From: COE1 sp036310845
GTDB lineage: Bacteria; Bacillota; Clostridia; Lachnospirales; Lachnospiraceae
Reading direction: 5' to 3'
Length of the DNA stretch: 20,934 bases
Assembly: GCA_036310845.1 (NCBI GenBank)
Contig: JAXJRB010000173.1
Coordinates: forward strand, 1-20,934
Part shown: positions 14,847 through 20,934 of the stretch, piece after piece
How the letters are laid out: every line of letters starts with the position of its first letter
Numbering within the stretch: position 1 is the stretch's first letter
Position numbers and translations under genes: made by a program
Notes under the pieces: generated by a model
Seen by the model: only the letters and a program-made list of their open reading frames with translations
What the model was told of the DNA's origin: nothing
Database searches by the model: none

Positions 14847-15452
14847 ATGCAGCGAGTACCAAGACCATACGAAATATATAGACATTTTAAAGGAATGCAA
14901 TACCAGATATTATCGATTGCAACGCACTCAGAGACCAGTGAACAGATGGTGGTATATCAGCAGCTGTATGCTCCTTTTGGGGTATATGTAAGGCCACTTG
15001 CCATGTTTATGAGCAAGGTGGATAAGGAAAAATATCCACAGATACAACAGGAGTATCGTTTTGAAAGGGTACAGGAACCGGCATGTGAGATGAATGCAGT
15101 TCAGAGTTCACAACAAGCAGTAGAACAAGAAAATACATTGCAACAGTCTGATGTGTATGCGGAAACAGTAACAAAAGTGGCGAGTGAGTCAAAGACTTTT
15201 GAAGTGTTTGTATCAGAAGGTGATGAGCCAGCGTTAGACCCAGGATTGTTAAAATTCCTGGAAGCGGATACTTATGAAGAAAAATTGGAAATACTAAGTA
15301 TGTTACACCCAAGAATAACAGATGCTATGATTGATACCATGGCAGTATGCTTGGATATAGAAGTAAAAAGTGGAGATATTGAACAACGTTATAGTGAGAT
15401 ATTGAATTGCCTTTTGACGATGGAGCGTTTTGAGTGTAATCGTCTTAGATAG
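14847..15452 (+). CDS. DUF1653-domain protein with a helical C terminus
   Basis: Protein of 201 residues. Residues about 6-60 are a DUF1653 domain: PYEIYRHFKGMQYQILSIAT, HSET, VVYQQLYAPFGVYVRPLAMF. The biochemical role of this domain is not established. Residues about 75-135 are Gln/Glu/Ser/Val-rich and probably a flexible linker; residues about 138-195 (LLKFLEADTYEEKLEILSML to YSEILNCLL) look all-helical and are not recognised. DUF1653 proteins are often only about 70-90 residues, so the extended C terminus is a lineage addition. ATG 14847 follows AGAGAGG. The next gene, mutY, starts 14 bases after the stop, and both share the promoter at 14725-14753. A link to MutY is suggested only by the arrangement. 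Confidence 0.85.
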   Translation: MQRVPRPYEIYRHFKGMQYQILSIATHSETSEQMVVYQQLYAPFGVYVRPLAMFMSKVDKEKYPQIQQEYRFERVQEPACEMNAVQSSQQAVEQENTLQQSDVYAETVTKVASESKTFEVFVSEGDEPALDPGLLKFLEADTYEEKLEILSMLHPRITDAMIDTMAVCLDIEVKSGDIEQRYSEILNCLLTMERFECNRLR

Positions 15453-15466
15453 GAATAAAGAATATT

Positions 15467-16552
15467 ATGGAACAGTTTCAGTTAGAAAGAATTGTTGAAC
15501 CGTTGTTGTCCTGGTACGATGCAAATGCGAGAATCCTACCATGGAGAGAACAGCCGACAGCGTATCGTGTGTGGGTTTCTGAGATTATGCTGCAACAGAC
15601 AAGAGTAGAGGCAGTCAAGCCGTATTATGAGCGTTTTATGAAAGCATTTCCTGATGTAAGGGCGTTAGCTGTAGCAGAAGAGGAAACTCTTTTAAAGCTT
15701 TGGGAAGGACTTGGTTATTACAATCGTGTTCGGAATCTGAATAAAGCAGCGATACAGATTATGGAAAAATATGATGGTGTGATTCCGGATACCTATGAAG
15801 CATTATGTGATTTGCCGGGAATTGGTAGTTATACGGCAGGGGCAGTTGCATCTATTGCTTATCAGCGATGCGTTCCGGCGGTCGATGGGAATGTTCTTAG
15901 GATAATTTCAAGAATACGACTTGATGAAAGAGATATTTTACAGGCAAGTGTCAAAAAAAGTGTAGAGCACGATTTGAAGTGCATAATGCCTATCGATAGG
16001 CCGGGAGACTTTAATCAGGCATTAATGGAGCTTGGAGCGACAGTTTGTATACCGAATGGTGAGCCAAAGTGTGGAGAGTGCCCGTGGAATTCCTTTTGTA
16101 TGGCAAGGGAACGTGGTTGTATGACGGAATATCCGAAAAAGGCGCCGAAAAAGGCAAGGAGCATAGAATATAAAACGATACTTGTGTTGCAGGATGAGCA
16201 AAAGACAGCGCTTCGCAAGAGGCCGTCCAAGGGCTTACTTGCAGGAATGTATGAATTCCCGTGGATGGAAGGAATTCAGAACGAAGACAGTGTTTTGGAG
16301 CATTTAAAATCTATGGGGATACAAGCGATTCATATTAAGAGATTAGAGGATAGTAAACATATCTTTTCTCATAAAGAATGGCACATGACAGGTTATGCAA
16401 TACGTGTGGATGAGTTAGAACGTTTAGGAGATAAAAGTAGTCTGCTGTTTGTAGAGCGAGAAGAAGCACAGGAAAGATATGCTATTCCGGCTGCTTATGC
16501 AGCGTATACCAAGTATCTTAACATAAAATTAGGGAGTGAAAAGTTTCAATAG
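15467..16552 (+). CDS. mutY: A/G-specific adenine DNA glycosylase MutY
   Basis: Removes adenine mispaired with 8-oxoguanine in base excision repair. 361 residues, usual size. The catalytic domain has VSEIMLQQTRV with the catalytic Glu39, the helix-hairpin-helix LPGIGSYTAGA (116-126) and VPAVDGNVLR with Asp140. The Fe-S cluster ligands are Cys194, Cys202, Cys205 and Cys211; the first spacing is seven residues, against six in E. coli MutY. The C-terminal NUDIX-like domain (about 230-360) that recognises 8-oxoG has KRPSKGLLAGMYEFPW and HIFSHKEWHMTGY. The ribosome binding site (AGGAATAAAG) is weak. The gene lies between the DUF1653 gene and the glycosyltransferase gene in one apparent transcript. 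Confidence 0.96.
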   Translation: MEQFQLERIVEPLLSWYDANARILPWREQPTAYRVWVSEIMLQQTRVEAVKPYYERFMKAFPDVRALAVAEEETLLKLWEGLGYYNRVRNLNKAAIQIMEKYDGVIPDTYEALCDLPGIGSYTAGAVASIAYQRCVPAVDGNVLRIISRIRLDERDILQASVKKSVEHDLKCIMPIDRPGDFNQALMELGATVCIPNGEPKCGECPWNSFCMARERGCMTEYPKKAPKKARSIEYKTILVLQDEQKTALRKRPSKGLLAGMYEFPWMEGIQNEDSVLEHLKSMGIQAIHIKRLEDSKHIFSHKEWHMTGYAIRVDELERLGDKSSLLFVEREEAQERYAIPAAYAAYTKYLNIKLGSEKFQ

Positions 16553-16593
16553 TGTTATGTATAAAGAGCATACACAGAAATGAGGGAAAAATT

Positions 16594-17619
16594 ATGAAAT
16601 TATTATCAATCGCAATACCATGCTATAATTCATCAGCATATATGAGAAACTGTATTGATTCTCTATTGCCGGGGGGGGAAGATGTAGAGATTATTATCGT
16701 GAATGACGGTTCTAAGGATAATACTGCTGATATAGCAGAAGAATATAGAGAGCGTTTTCCGAGTATCATTAAGGTGATAAATAAGGAGAATGGTGGACAT
16801 GGTTCTGCTGTAAACAGTGGAATGGAGCAGGCAACGGGTTTATATTTTAAGGTTGTAGACAGTGATGACTGGGTAAATCAAAGTGCTTATATACAGATTC
16901 TGAATACCTTAAAAAAATTGATAAAGGACGGAAAATCCATAGATATGCTGATAAGCAATTTTGTATATGAAAAGGAAGGCGAAAAGCGTAAAAAGGTGAT
17001 GAAGTATCACCATGCCCTTCCACAGGAACGTGTATTTACATGGAATGATGTGAAGCATTTTAGAGTAGGACAATATATATTAATGCATTCCGTTATTTAT
17101 CGAACCAATCTGTTAAGAGAATGTGGATTAAAGCTTCCTGAGCATACCTTTTATGTAGATAATATTTTTGTATTTAATCCGTTGCCATATGTAAAGACAA
17201 TGTATTATTTGGATGTGAATTTCTATCGTTATTATATTGGAAGAGCAGATCAATCTGTTAATGAGCAGGTTATGATTGGTAGAATAGACCAGCAGATTAA
17301 AGTAAATAAGCTGATGATTGATTATTACGTGGATGAGATGGCAAGAATTCATGCAAACGGCAAGGTAAAACGTTACATGCGTAATTATTTGGATATTATT
17401 ACAACCGTTTCATCTGTTTTACTAATTCGTTCTGGTTTAGATGAGAATCTGGAGAAAAAGAAAGAACTGTGGAAGTATATTCAGGAAAAGGATAAGTGGT
17501 TGTGGACTAGATTACGTTATGGACTACTTGGGAATGCGATGAATCTGCCGGGAAAGCTTGGCAGAAGGATTTCTGTAGACGGATATAAGATTTGCCAAAG
17601 GATATTCCATTTTAATTAA
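16594..17619 (+). CDS. Family 2 glycosyltransferase with a G8 tract near its start
   Basis: Cytoplasmic or membrane-associated glycosyltransferase of 341 residues. ATG 16594 is chosen because GAGGG lies seven bases ahead and the family pattern begins there (MKLLSIAIPCYNSS). The GT-A domain shows IIIVNDGSKDNT (33-44), NGGHGSAVNSGME (66-78) and VVDSDDW (87-93), the nucleotide-sugar and metal binding DXD region. The C-terminal half (about 115-341) has YYIGRADQSVNEQVMI and a charged, basic end, of a type common in Firmicutes polysaccharide or teichoic acid synthesis. Codons 26-29 contain eight consecutive G (16671-16678), a very unusual run in this AT-rich DNA. Gain or loss of one G would hit stop codons within about ten codons. 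It lies 41 bases after mutY and is probably in that transcript. Substrate unknown. Confidence 0.9.
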   Translation: MKLLSIAIPCYNSSAYMRNCIDSLLPGGEDVEIIIVNDGSKDNTADIAEEYRERFPSIIKVINKENGGHGSAVNSGMEQATGLYFKVVDSDDWVNQSAYIQILNTLKKLIKDGKSIDMLISNFVYEKEGEKRKKVMKYHHALPQERVFTWNDVKHFRVGQYILMHSVIYRTNLLRECGLKLPEHTFYVDNIFVFNPLPYVKTMYYLDVNFYRYYIGRADQSVNEQVMIGRIDQQIKVNKLMIDYYVDEMARIHANGKVKRYMRNYLDIITTVSSVLLIRSGLDENLEKKKELWKYIQEKDKWLWTRLRYGLLGNAMNLPGKLGRRISVDGYKICQRIFHFN

Positions 17620-17627
17620 CATAAGGC

Positions 17628-17656
17628 TTGTCAAATTCTGTTAAAGTTATTATACT
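17628..17656 (+). promoter_or_regulatory. glyA promoter
   Basis: TTGTCA (17628-17633), 17-base spacer, TATACT (17651-17656), leaving a leader of about 60 bases. The leader is too short for a glycine riboswitch and shows no aptamer. Confidence 0.75.
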
Positions 17657-17722
17657 AAAAGGAAGTTGCTGTATAAATATTTTTGGCAATAGATAATACG
17701 AAATTATATGTGGAGGTTAAGC

Positions 17723-18961
17723 ATGTACACACTTGATGAAGTAAAGAAAGTTGATGCTGAAATCGCTGACGCGATTGTGGAAGAACAGACAAGACAGAAT
17801 AGCCATATTGAGCTTATTGCATCTGAGAACTGGGTAAGCAAGGCTGTTATGGCAGCAATGGGTAGCCCTTTAACGAATAAATATGCAGAAGGATATCCAG
17901 GAAAGAGATACTACGGTGGATGTGAAGTAGTAGACGTAGTAGAGAATCTTGCAATTGAGCGTGCAAAGGAATTATTCGGATGTGATTATGCAAATGTTCA
18001 GCCACATTCAGGAGCACAGGCTAACATGGCAGTACAGTTTGCTGTTTTAGAGCCAGGTGATACTGTTATGGGTATGAACCTTGACCACGGCGGACACTTA
18101 ACACATGGTTCACCAGTTAATATGTCTGGTAAGTATTTCAATATTGTTCCTTACGGTGTAGATGATAATGGCTTCCTTGATTATGATAAAATGGAGCAGC
18201 TTGCTTTAGAGTGTAAGCCTAAGATGATTATTGCAGGTGCAAGTGCATATGCAAGAACAATTGATTTTAAGCGTTTTAGAGAAGTAGCAGATAAGGTAGG
18301 AGCTGTATTAATGGTAGATATGGCTCATATTGCAGGTCTTGTTGCAGCAGGACTTCATCCAAGTCCAATGCCTTATGCAGACGTTGTAACAACAACAACA
18401 CATAAGACATTAAGAGGACCTAGAGGTGGTCTTATCCTTGCAAATAAGGAGGCAGCAGAGAAGTTTAACTTCAATAAGGCAATTTTCCCTGGAATTCAGG
18501 GTGGTCCTTTAATGCATGTTATTGCAGGTAAGGCAGTATGTTTTAAGGAAGCTCTTTCTGATGAGTTCAAGGCTTATCAGAAGCAGATTATTGCAAATGC
18601 ACAGGCACTTTGCAACGGTTTAATCAGCAGAGATATCAAGATTGTTTCAGGTGGAACAGATAATCACTTAATGCTTGTTGATCTTACTACATATGATTTA
18701 ACAGGTAAGGCAGTAGAGAAGTTACTTGATGAAGCACATATCACATGTAACAAGAATACAATTCCAAACGATCCAAAGTCTCCATTCGTTACAAGTGGTA
18801 TCAGACTTGGTACTCCAGCTATCACAAGCCGTGGTATGAACGAAGCAGATATGGATAAGATTGCAGAAGCGATTGCGTTAGTAATCAAGAAGCAGGAAGC
18901 TGGCGTTGCAGAAGCAAGAGCAATTGTTCAGGAGTTAACAGATAAATATCCATTAGTATAA
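17723..18961 (+). CDS. glyA: Serine hydroxymethyltransferase
   Basis: PLP enzyme interconverting serine plus tetrahydrofolate and glycine plus 5,10-methylene-tetrahydrofolate; it feeds one-carbon units to purine, thymidylate and methionine synthesis. 412 residues from ATG 17723, chosen because GGAGGT is five bases ahead; a frame from ATG 17708 would start inside the leader. Signature residues: LIASENWVS (31-39), KYAEGYPGKRYYGG (53-66), SGAQANMAV (96-104), D199-M-A-H202-I-A-G with the cofactor Asp, and the PLP lysine K228 in VVTTTTHKTLRGPRGG. The start and end match the bacterial family. Codon choice is regular, as in a highly expressed gene. It has its own promoter and terminator. Confidence 0.98.
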   Translation: MYTLDEVKKVDAEIADAIVEEQTRQNSHIELIASENWVSKAVMAAMGSPLTNKYAEGYPGKRYYGGCEVVDVVENLAIERAKELFGCDYANVQPHSGAQANMAVQFAVLEPGDTVMGMNLDHGGHLTHGSPVNMSGKYFNIVPYGVDDNGFLDYDKMEQLALECKPKMIIAGASAYARTIDFKRFREVADKVGAVLMVDMAHIAGLVAAGLHPSPMPYADVVTTTTHKTLRGPRGGLILANKEAAEKFNFNKAIFPGIQGGPLMHVIAGKAVCFKEALSDEFKAYQKQIIANAQALCNGLISRDIKIVSGGTDNHLMLVDLTTYDLTGKAVEKLLDEAHITCNKNTIPNDPKSPFVTSGIRLGTPAITSRGMNEADMDKIAEAIALVIKKQEAGVAEARAIVQELTDKYPLV

Positions 18962-18981
18962 TTTTATAGAAAAATAGAGCA

Positions 18982-19017
18982 AAATCCCCGACATAGGTTT
19001 TCTTATGTCGGGGATTT
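18982..19017 (+). terminator. Rho-independent terminator of glyA
   Basis: Perfect 14-bp stem, AAATCCCCGACATA, with an eight-base loop and a short T run. Confidence 0.92.
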
Positions 19018-19123
19018 GTGTTATGATATTTATATATGAGACGGAATTTAATACTTGATATGGTAGTGTAGATAGGGATGATAATACAAGAAGTAGTAGT
19101 AGATGGAAAAATGGAGAAAAAGG

Positions 19124-20446
19124 ATGAGGAAGGAAGAATTAACGAGTAGAGAAAAGAGAAGACGAAGAAGGATAAAAAGTCAGGTAATAGCCTATGGTGC
19201 TTTGGGACTTTTCATCATATTAGTAGGAGCAGGAATCTTTTATGGTATAAGGACAACCATAAAGGGAATAGAGTCTTACAATCAAGAAGTAAGCAACGCT
19301 TTGGCAGAGGCAGAATCTAACGTGGCTAGGGAAAGTGAATCTATGGAGCTGTCATCCGAGAGCGTGGCGCAGGATGAATTAACAGAAGAGATGATACAGC
19401 AGGAGCAGGTGACAGAAAATGCACCGCTAGATGAGTTAGTAAATGCTCTTTTGGCGGAAATGACGTTAGAGGAGAAGGTTGCCGGAATGTTTATTGTAAC
19501 GCCGGAATCCATTACTGGCGTTGGGAAAGTGGTACAAGCTGGTGAGGGAACGAAAAAAGCACTTGAAGAAAATCCGGTAGGTGGAATGATATATACAGAA
19601 CGTAACTATAAGTCGGATGAACAGTTTTTAGAGATGTTGACAAATTCCAGAGCTTATGCCAAATATCCTATGTTTCTTGCTGTATCGCAGGAGTGTGGAG
19701 CTGATGGAAAGTTTGGTGTTTTTGAAACTGCAAAGGCTTCTGAGCTGACGGGAGTAGATGCTGTAAAGGAAGCGTATGGAAAGATTGCAGATAAGCTTGC
19801 TGGATATGGAATCAATATGAACATTGCACCTGTGGCGGATGTGGTTTCGGAAGAAGGAAATTCTACTTTGCAGGGAAGAACGTTTGGAAGTGATGCAGCA
19901 ACAGCGGCACCGCTTGTAAAGGCGGCTGTGGAAGCAATACAGGACAAAGACGTAAGTGCGGTACTAACAAAATTTCCGGGAGAAGGTTCTATTGATACAG
20001 CTCAAGGGATGAAGATTACAAAGTCGTTGGAGGAATTAAGAAATAGTGAATTTTTGACTTATCAAATGGCAATTGATAATGGCGTGGATTGTATTATGGT
20101 ATCGCATGCAACGGCACCGGAGATTACAGGAGATGAGACCCCATGCTCTTTATCAAATGTTATCATTCAGGATGTTTTAAGGACTACACTGGGGTATGAA
20201 GGTGTAGTTATGACAGATATGCTCAATGATAAGAATATTACGACAAAATATTCAGAAGCAGAAGCTGCTGTTGCAGCAGTAGTAGCAGGAGCGGACATAT
20301 TATGTATGCCAAATGATTATTTTAAGGCATACGAAGGTATTATGAAAGCAATAGAAGAGGGAACTATTACAGAAGAACGAATTCAGGAATCACTTGTTCG
20401 TATTTATCGTCTAAAGTATAAGCATGCTTTGGATGAAGTGGAATAA
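19124..20446 (+). CDS. Membrane-anchored GH3 / NagZ-like protein lacking the catalytic dyad
   Basis: 440 residues from ATG 19124 (GGAG at seven bases); an in-frame ATG at 19103 has no visible ribosome binding site and would add seven residues. A very basic N terminus (SREKRRRRRIKSQ) precedes one membrane span (about 20-41), then a Glu/Ser-rich linker (about 45-100), then a glycoside hydrolase family 3 barrel: EMTLEEKVAGMF, GYGINMNIAPVADV, LQGRTFGSD, LTKFPGEGS, IMVSHATAPEI and GYEGVVMTDML with the likely nucleophile Asp. In NagZ enzymes, KHFPGHGD is followed by an Asp-Ser-His pair that serves as acid/base; here the corresponding stretch is TKFPGEGSIDTAQG, so the first Lys-His, the second His and the Asp-His dyad are all replaced. 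The protein may be inactive, act on another substrate, or have a binding role at the cell surface. Confidence 0.88.
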   Translation: MRKEELTSREKRRRRRIKSQVIAYGALGLFIILVGAGIFYGIRTTIKGIESYNQEVSNALAEAESNVARESESMELSSESVAQDELTEEMIQQEQVTENAPLDELVNALLAEMTLEEKVAGMFIVTPESITGVGKVVQAGEGTKKALEENPVGGMIYTERNYKSDEQFLEMLTNSRAYAKYPMFLAVSQECGADGKFGVFETAKASELTGVDAVKEAYGKIADKLAGYGINMNIAPVADVVSEEGNSTLQGRTFGSDAATAAPLVKAAVEAIQDKDVSAVLTKFPGEGSIDTAQGMKITKSLEELRNSEFLTYQMAIDNGVDCIMVSHATAPEITGDETPCSLSNVIIQDVLRTTLGYEGVVMTDMLNDKNITTKYSEAEAAVAAVVAGADILCMPNDYFKAYEGIMKAIEEGTITEERIQESLVRIYRLKYKHALDEVE

Positions 20447-20600
20447 TGTAGCATGGACAAAATGGTTATGGAAGATACAGCACTTAGCATTTACCGCTAA
20501 ATGTATAAGAAAGTGTAATATAGTTAAGCAAAATAAGGTTGGATTTTTGCATATTACTGGAATGAGGTACGAGTGAACAGTAAAAAAATGAAAAATAGTG

Positions 20601-20629
20601 TTGACATGATTAAAAAAAAGTAGTATAGT
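20601..20629 (+). promoter_or_regulatory. Promoter of the tRNA-Gly gene
   Basis: TTGACA (20601-20606), 17-base spacer, TATAGT (20624-20629), about 40 bases before the mature tRNA. The 150 bases between the GH3 gene and this promoter hold no supported gene. Confidence 0.85.
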
Positions 20630-20669
20630 ATATCTTGTTCGCGGGAAACATACAGCGAATATGATATAT

Positions 20670-20742
20670 GCGATAGTGGCGTAGTTGGTAACGCGCGACC
20701 TTGCCAAGGTCGAGACCGCGGGTTCGAGCCCCGTCTATCGCT
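20670..20742 (+). tRNA. tRNA-Gly, anticodon GCC
   Basis: A 73-base tRNA. Acceptor GCGATAG pairs with CTATCGC; D stem GCGT/ACGC; anticodon stem CGACC/GGTCG with loop TTGCCAA (anticodon GCC); five-base variable loop; T stem with loop TTCGAGC. The discriminator is T, as in bacterial tRNA-Gly. The CCA end is not encoded. It has a dedicated promoter and terminator, so it is a single-gene unit. Confidence 0.97.
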
Positions 20743-20745
20743 CTC

Positions 20746-20775
20746 AAAGACTTCTGATTTTTCAGAAGTCTTTTT
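20746..20775 (+). terminator. Terminator of the tRNA-Gly gene
   Basis: Perfect 12-bp stem, AAAGACTTCTGA with a four-base loop, followed by T residues. Confidence 0.88.
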
Positions 20776-20795
20776 GCTTTCTAGGAAAGACCTTG

Positions 20796-20930
20796 TCACA
20801 CTAAAGTGTGAAAGTTCTTTGAACTGTCCTATTGAACAAAAATAATATGCGCAGAATCGCATAAGGAAATTATCACTTCGTGATATGCGATTCGCGCGAC
20901 AAAGTGAACAAGTCCCTCTAGAGAGAGGGA
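20796..20930. repeat. Cluster of hairpins at the right edge
   Basis: No gene is seen here. In order: TCACACT/AGTGTGA with a two-base loop (20796-20811); AGTTC/GAACT (20813-20825); a long imperfect stem GAATCGCATA/TATGCGATTC, extended by GCGC/GCGC past one bulged base (20849-20897), which encloses an inner hairpin TATCAC-TTC-GTGATA (20871-20885); and TCCCTCT/AGAGGGA (20913-20930). Resemblance to a mobile or repetitive intergenic element is possible, but the window ends here and no second copy is present. Confidence 0.7.
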
Positions 20931-20934
20931 TTTA

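Noticed and set aside
16552..16593. Longer start for the glycosyltransferase (GTG 16552) overlapping the mutY stop
   Set aside because: The extra 14 residues are unlike the family start, and GAGGG is correctly spaced for ATG 16594.
17657..17722. Possible glycine riboswitch ahead of glyA
   Set aside because: The leader from the putative start point is about 60 bases and shows no tandem aptamer stems; it is too short for a glycine or THF aptamer with an expression platform.
20453..20500. Short 15-codon frame starting at ATG 20453 after the GH3 gene
   Set aside because: No ribosome binding site at a suitable distance, and it contains only a minor CATTTA/TAAATG hairpin; chance is the better explanation.

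Overview
The window looks like a chromosomal segment of a low-GC Gram-positive anaerobe of the Clostridia, most likely Lachnospiraceae. The support is AT-rich intergenic DNA, strong AGGAGG-type ribosome binding sites, sigma-A type promoters, intrinsic terminators, a CIRCE heat-shock operator, an HtpG with long acidic insertions, a PrsA-type foldase lipoprotein and a DUF1653 protein. The family assignment is inference from gene content. There is no phage, insertion sequence or CRISPR array.

Layout. Positions 1-204 hold two tandem 94-bp copies of a hairpin-rich repeat. A two-gene operon follows: a small DcrB/DUF1795-like protein (306-770) and an FHA-domain protein (767-1675). An inverted copy of the same repeat lies directly behind it (about 1676-1762). 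Next come two minus-strand genes: a hypothetical protein and a 92-residue protein that is only the signalling tip of a chemotaxis receptor. ClpB (2986-5568) converges on a minus-strand MBOAT acyltransferase plus SGNH/GDSL-like protein operon (8024 down to 5606), with a shared bidirectional terminator. A fourth, diverged repeat copy sits in the leader of a PrsA-like foldase gene. After it come a perfect CIRCE element and htpG, then a D-2-hydroxyacid dehydrogenase and an unrecognised minus-strand gene with a possible leader peptide.

The right third has pilT, then DUF1653 protein - mutY - glycosyltransferase as a likely operon starting from a promoter that overlaps short tandem repeats, then glyA from its own promoter, a membrane-anchored GH3/NagZ-like protein, and a tRNA-Gly(GCC) with its own promoter and terminator. 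The last 140 bp is a dense cluster of hairpins.

Functionally the segment mixes protein quality control (ClpB, HtpG, PrsA), envelope modification (MBOAT/SGNH pair, glycosyltransferase, GH3), DNA repair (MutY), one-carbon metabolism (GlyA) and type IV pilus retraction (PilT). The main points for a second look are the modular repeat family with changing but still paired hairpins, a G8 tract near the start of the glycosyltransferase gene that fits phase variation, the CIRCE operator on htpG, the stand-alone receptor tip protein, the dyad/tandem repeat promoter at 14676-14753, and the GH3 protein lacking the NagZ catalytic Asp-His pair.
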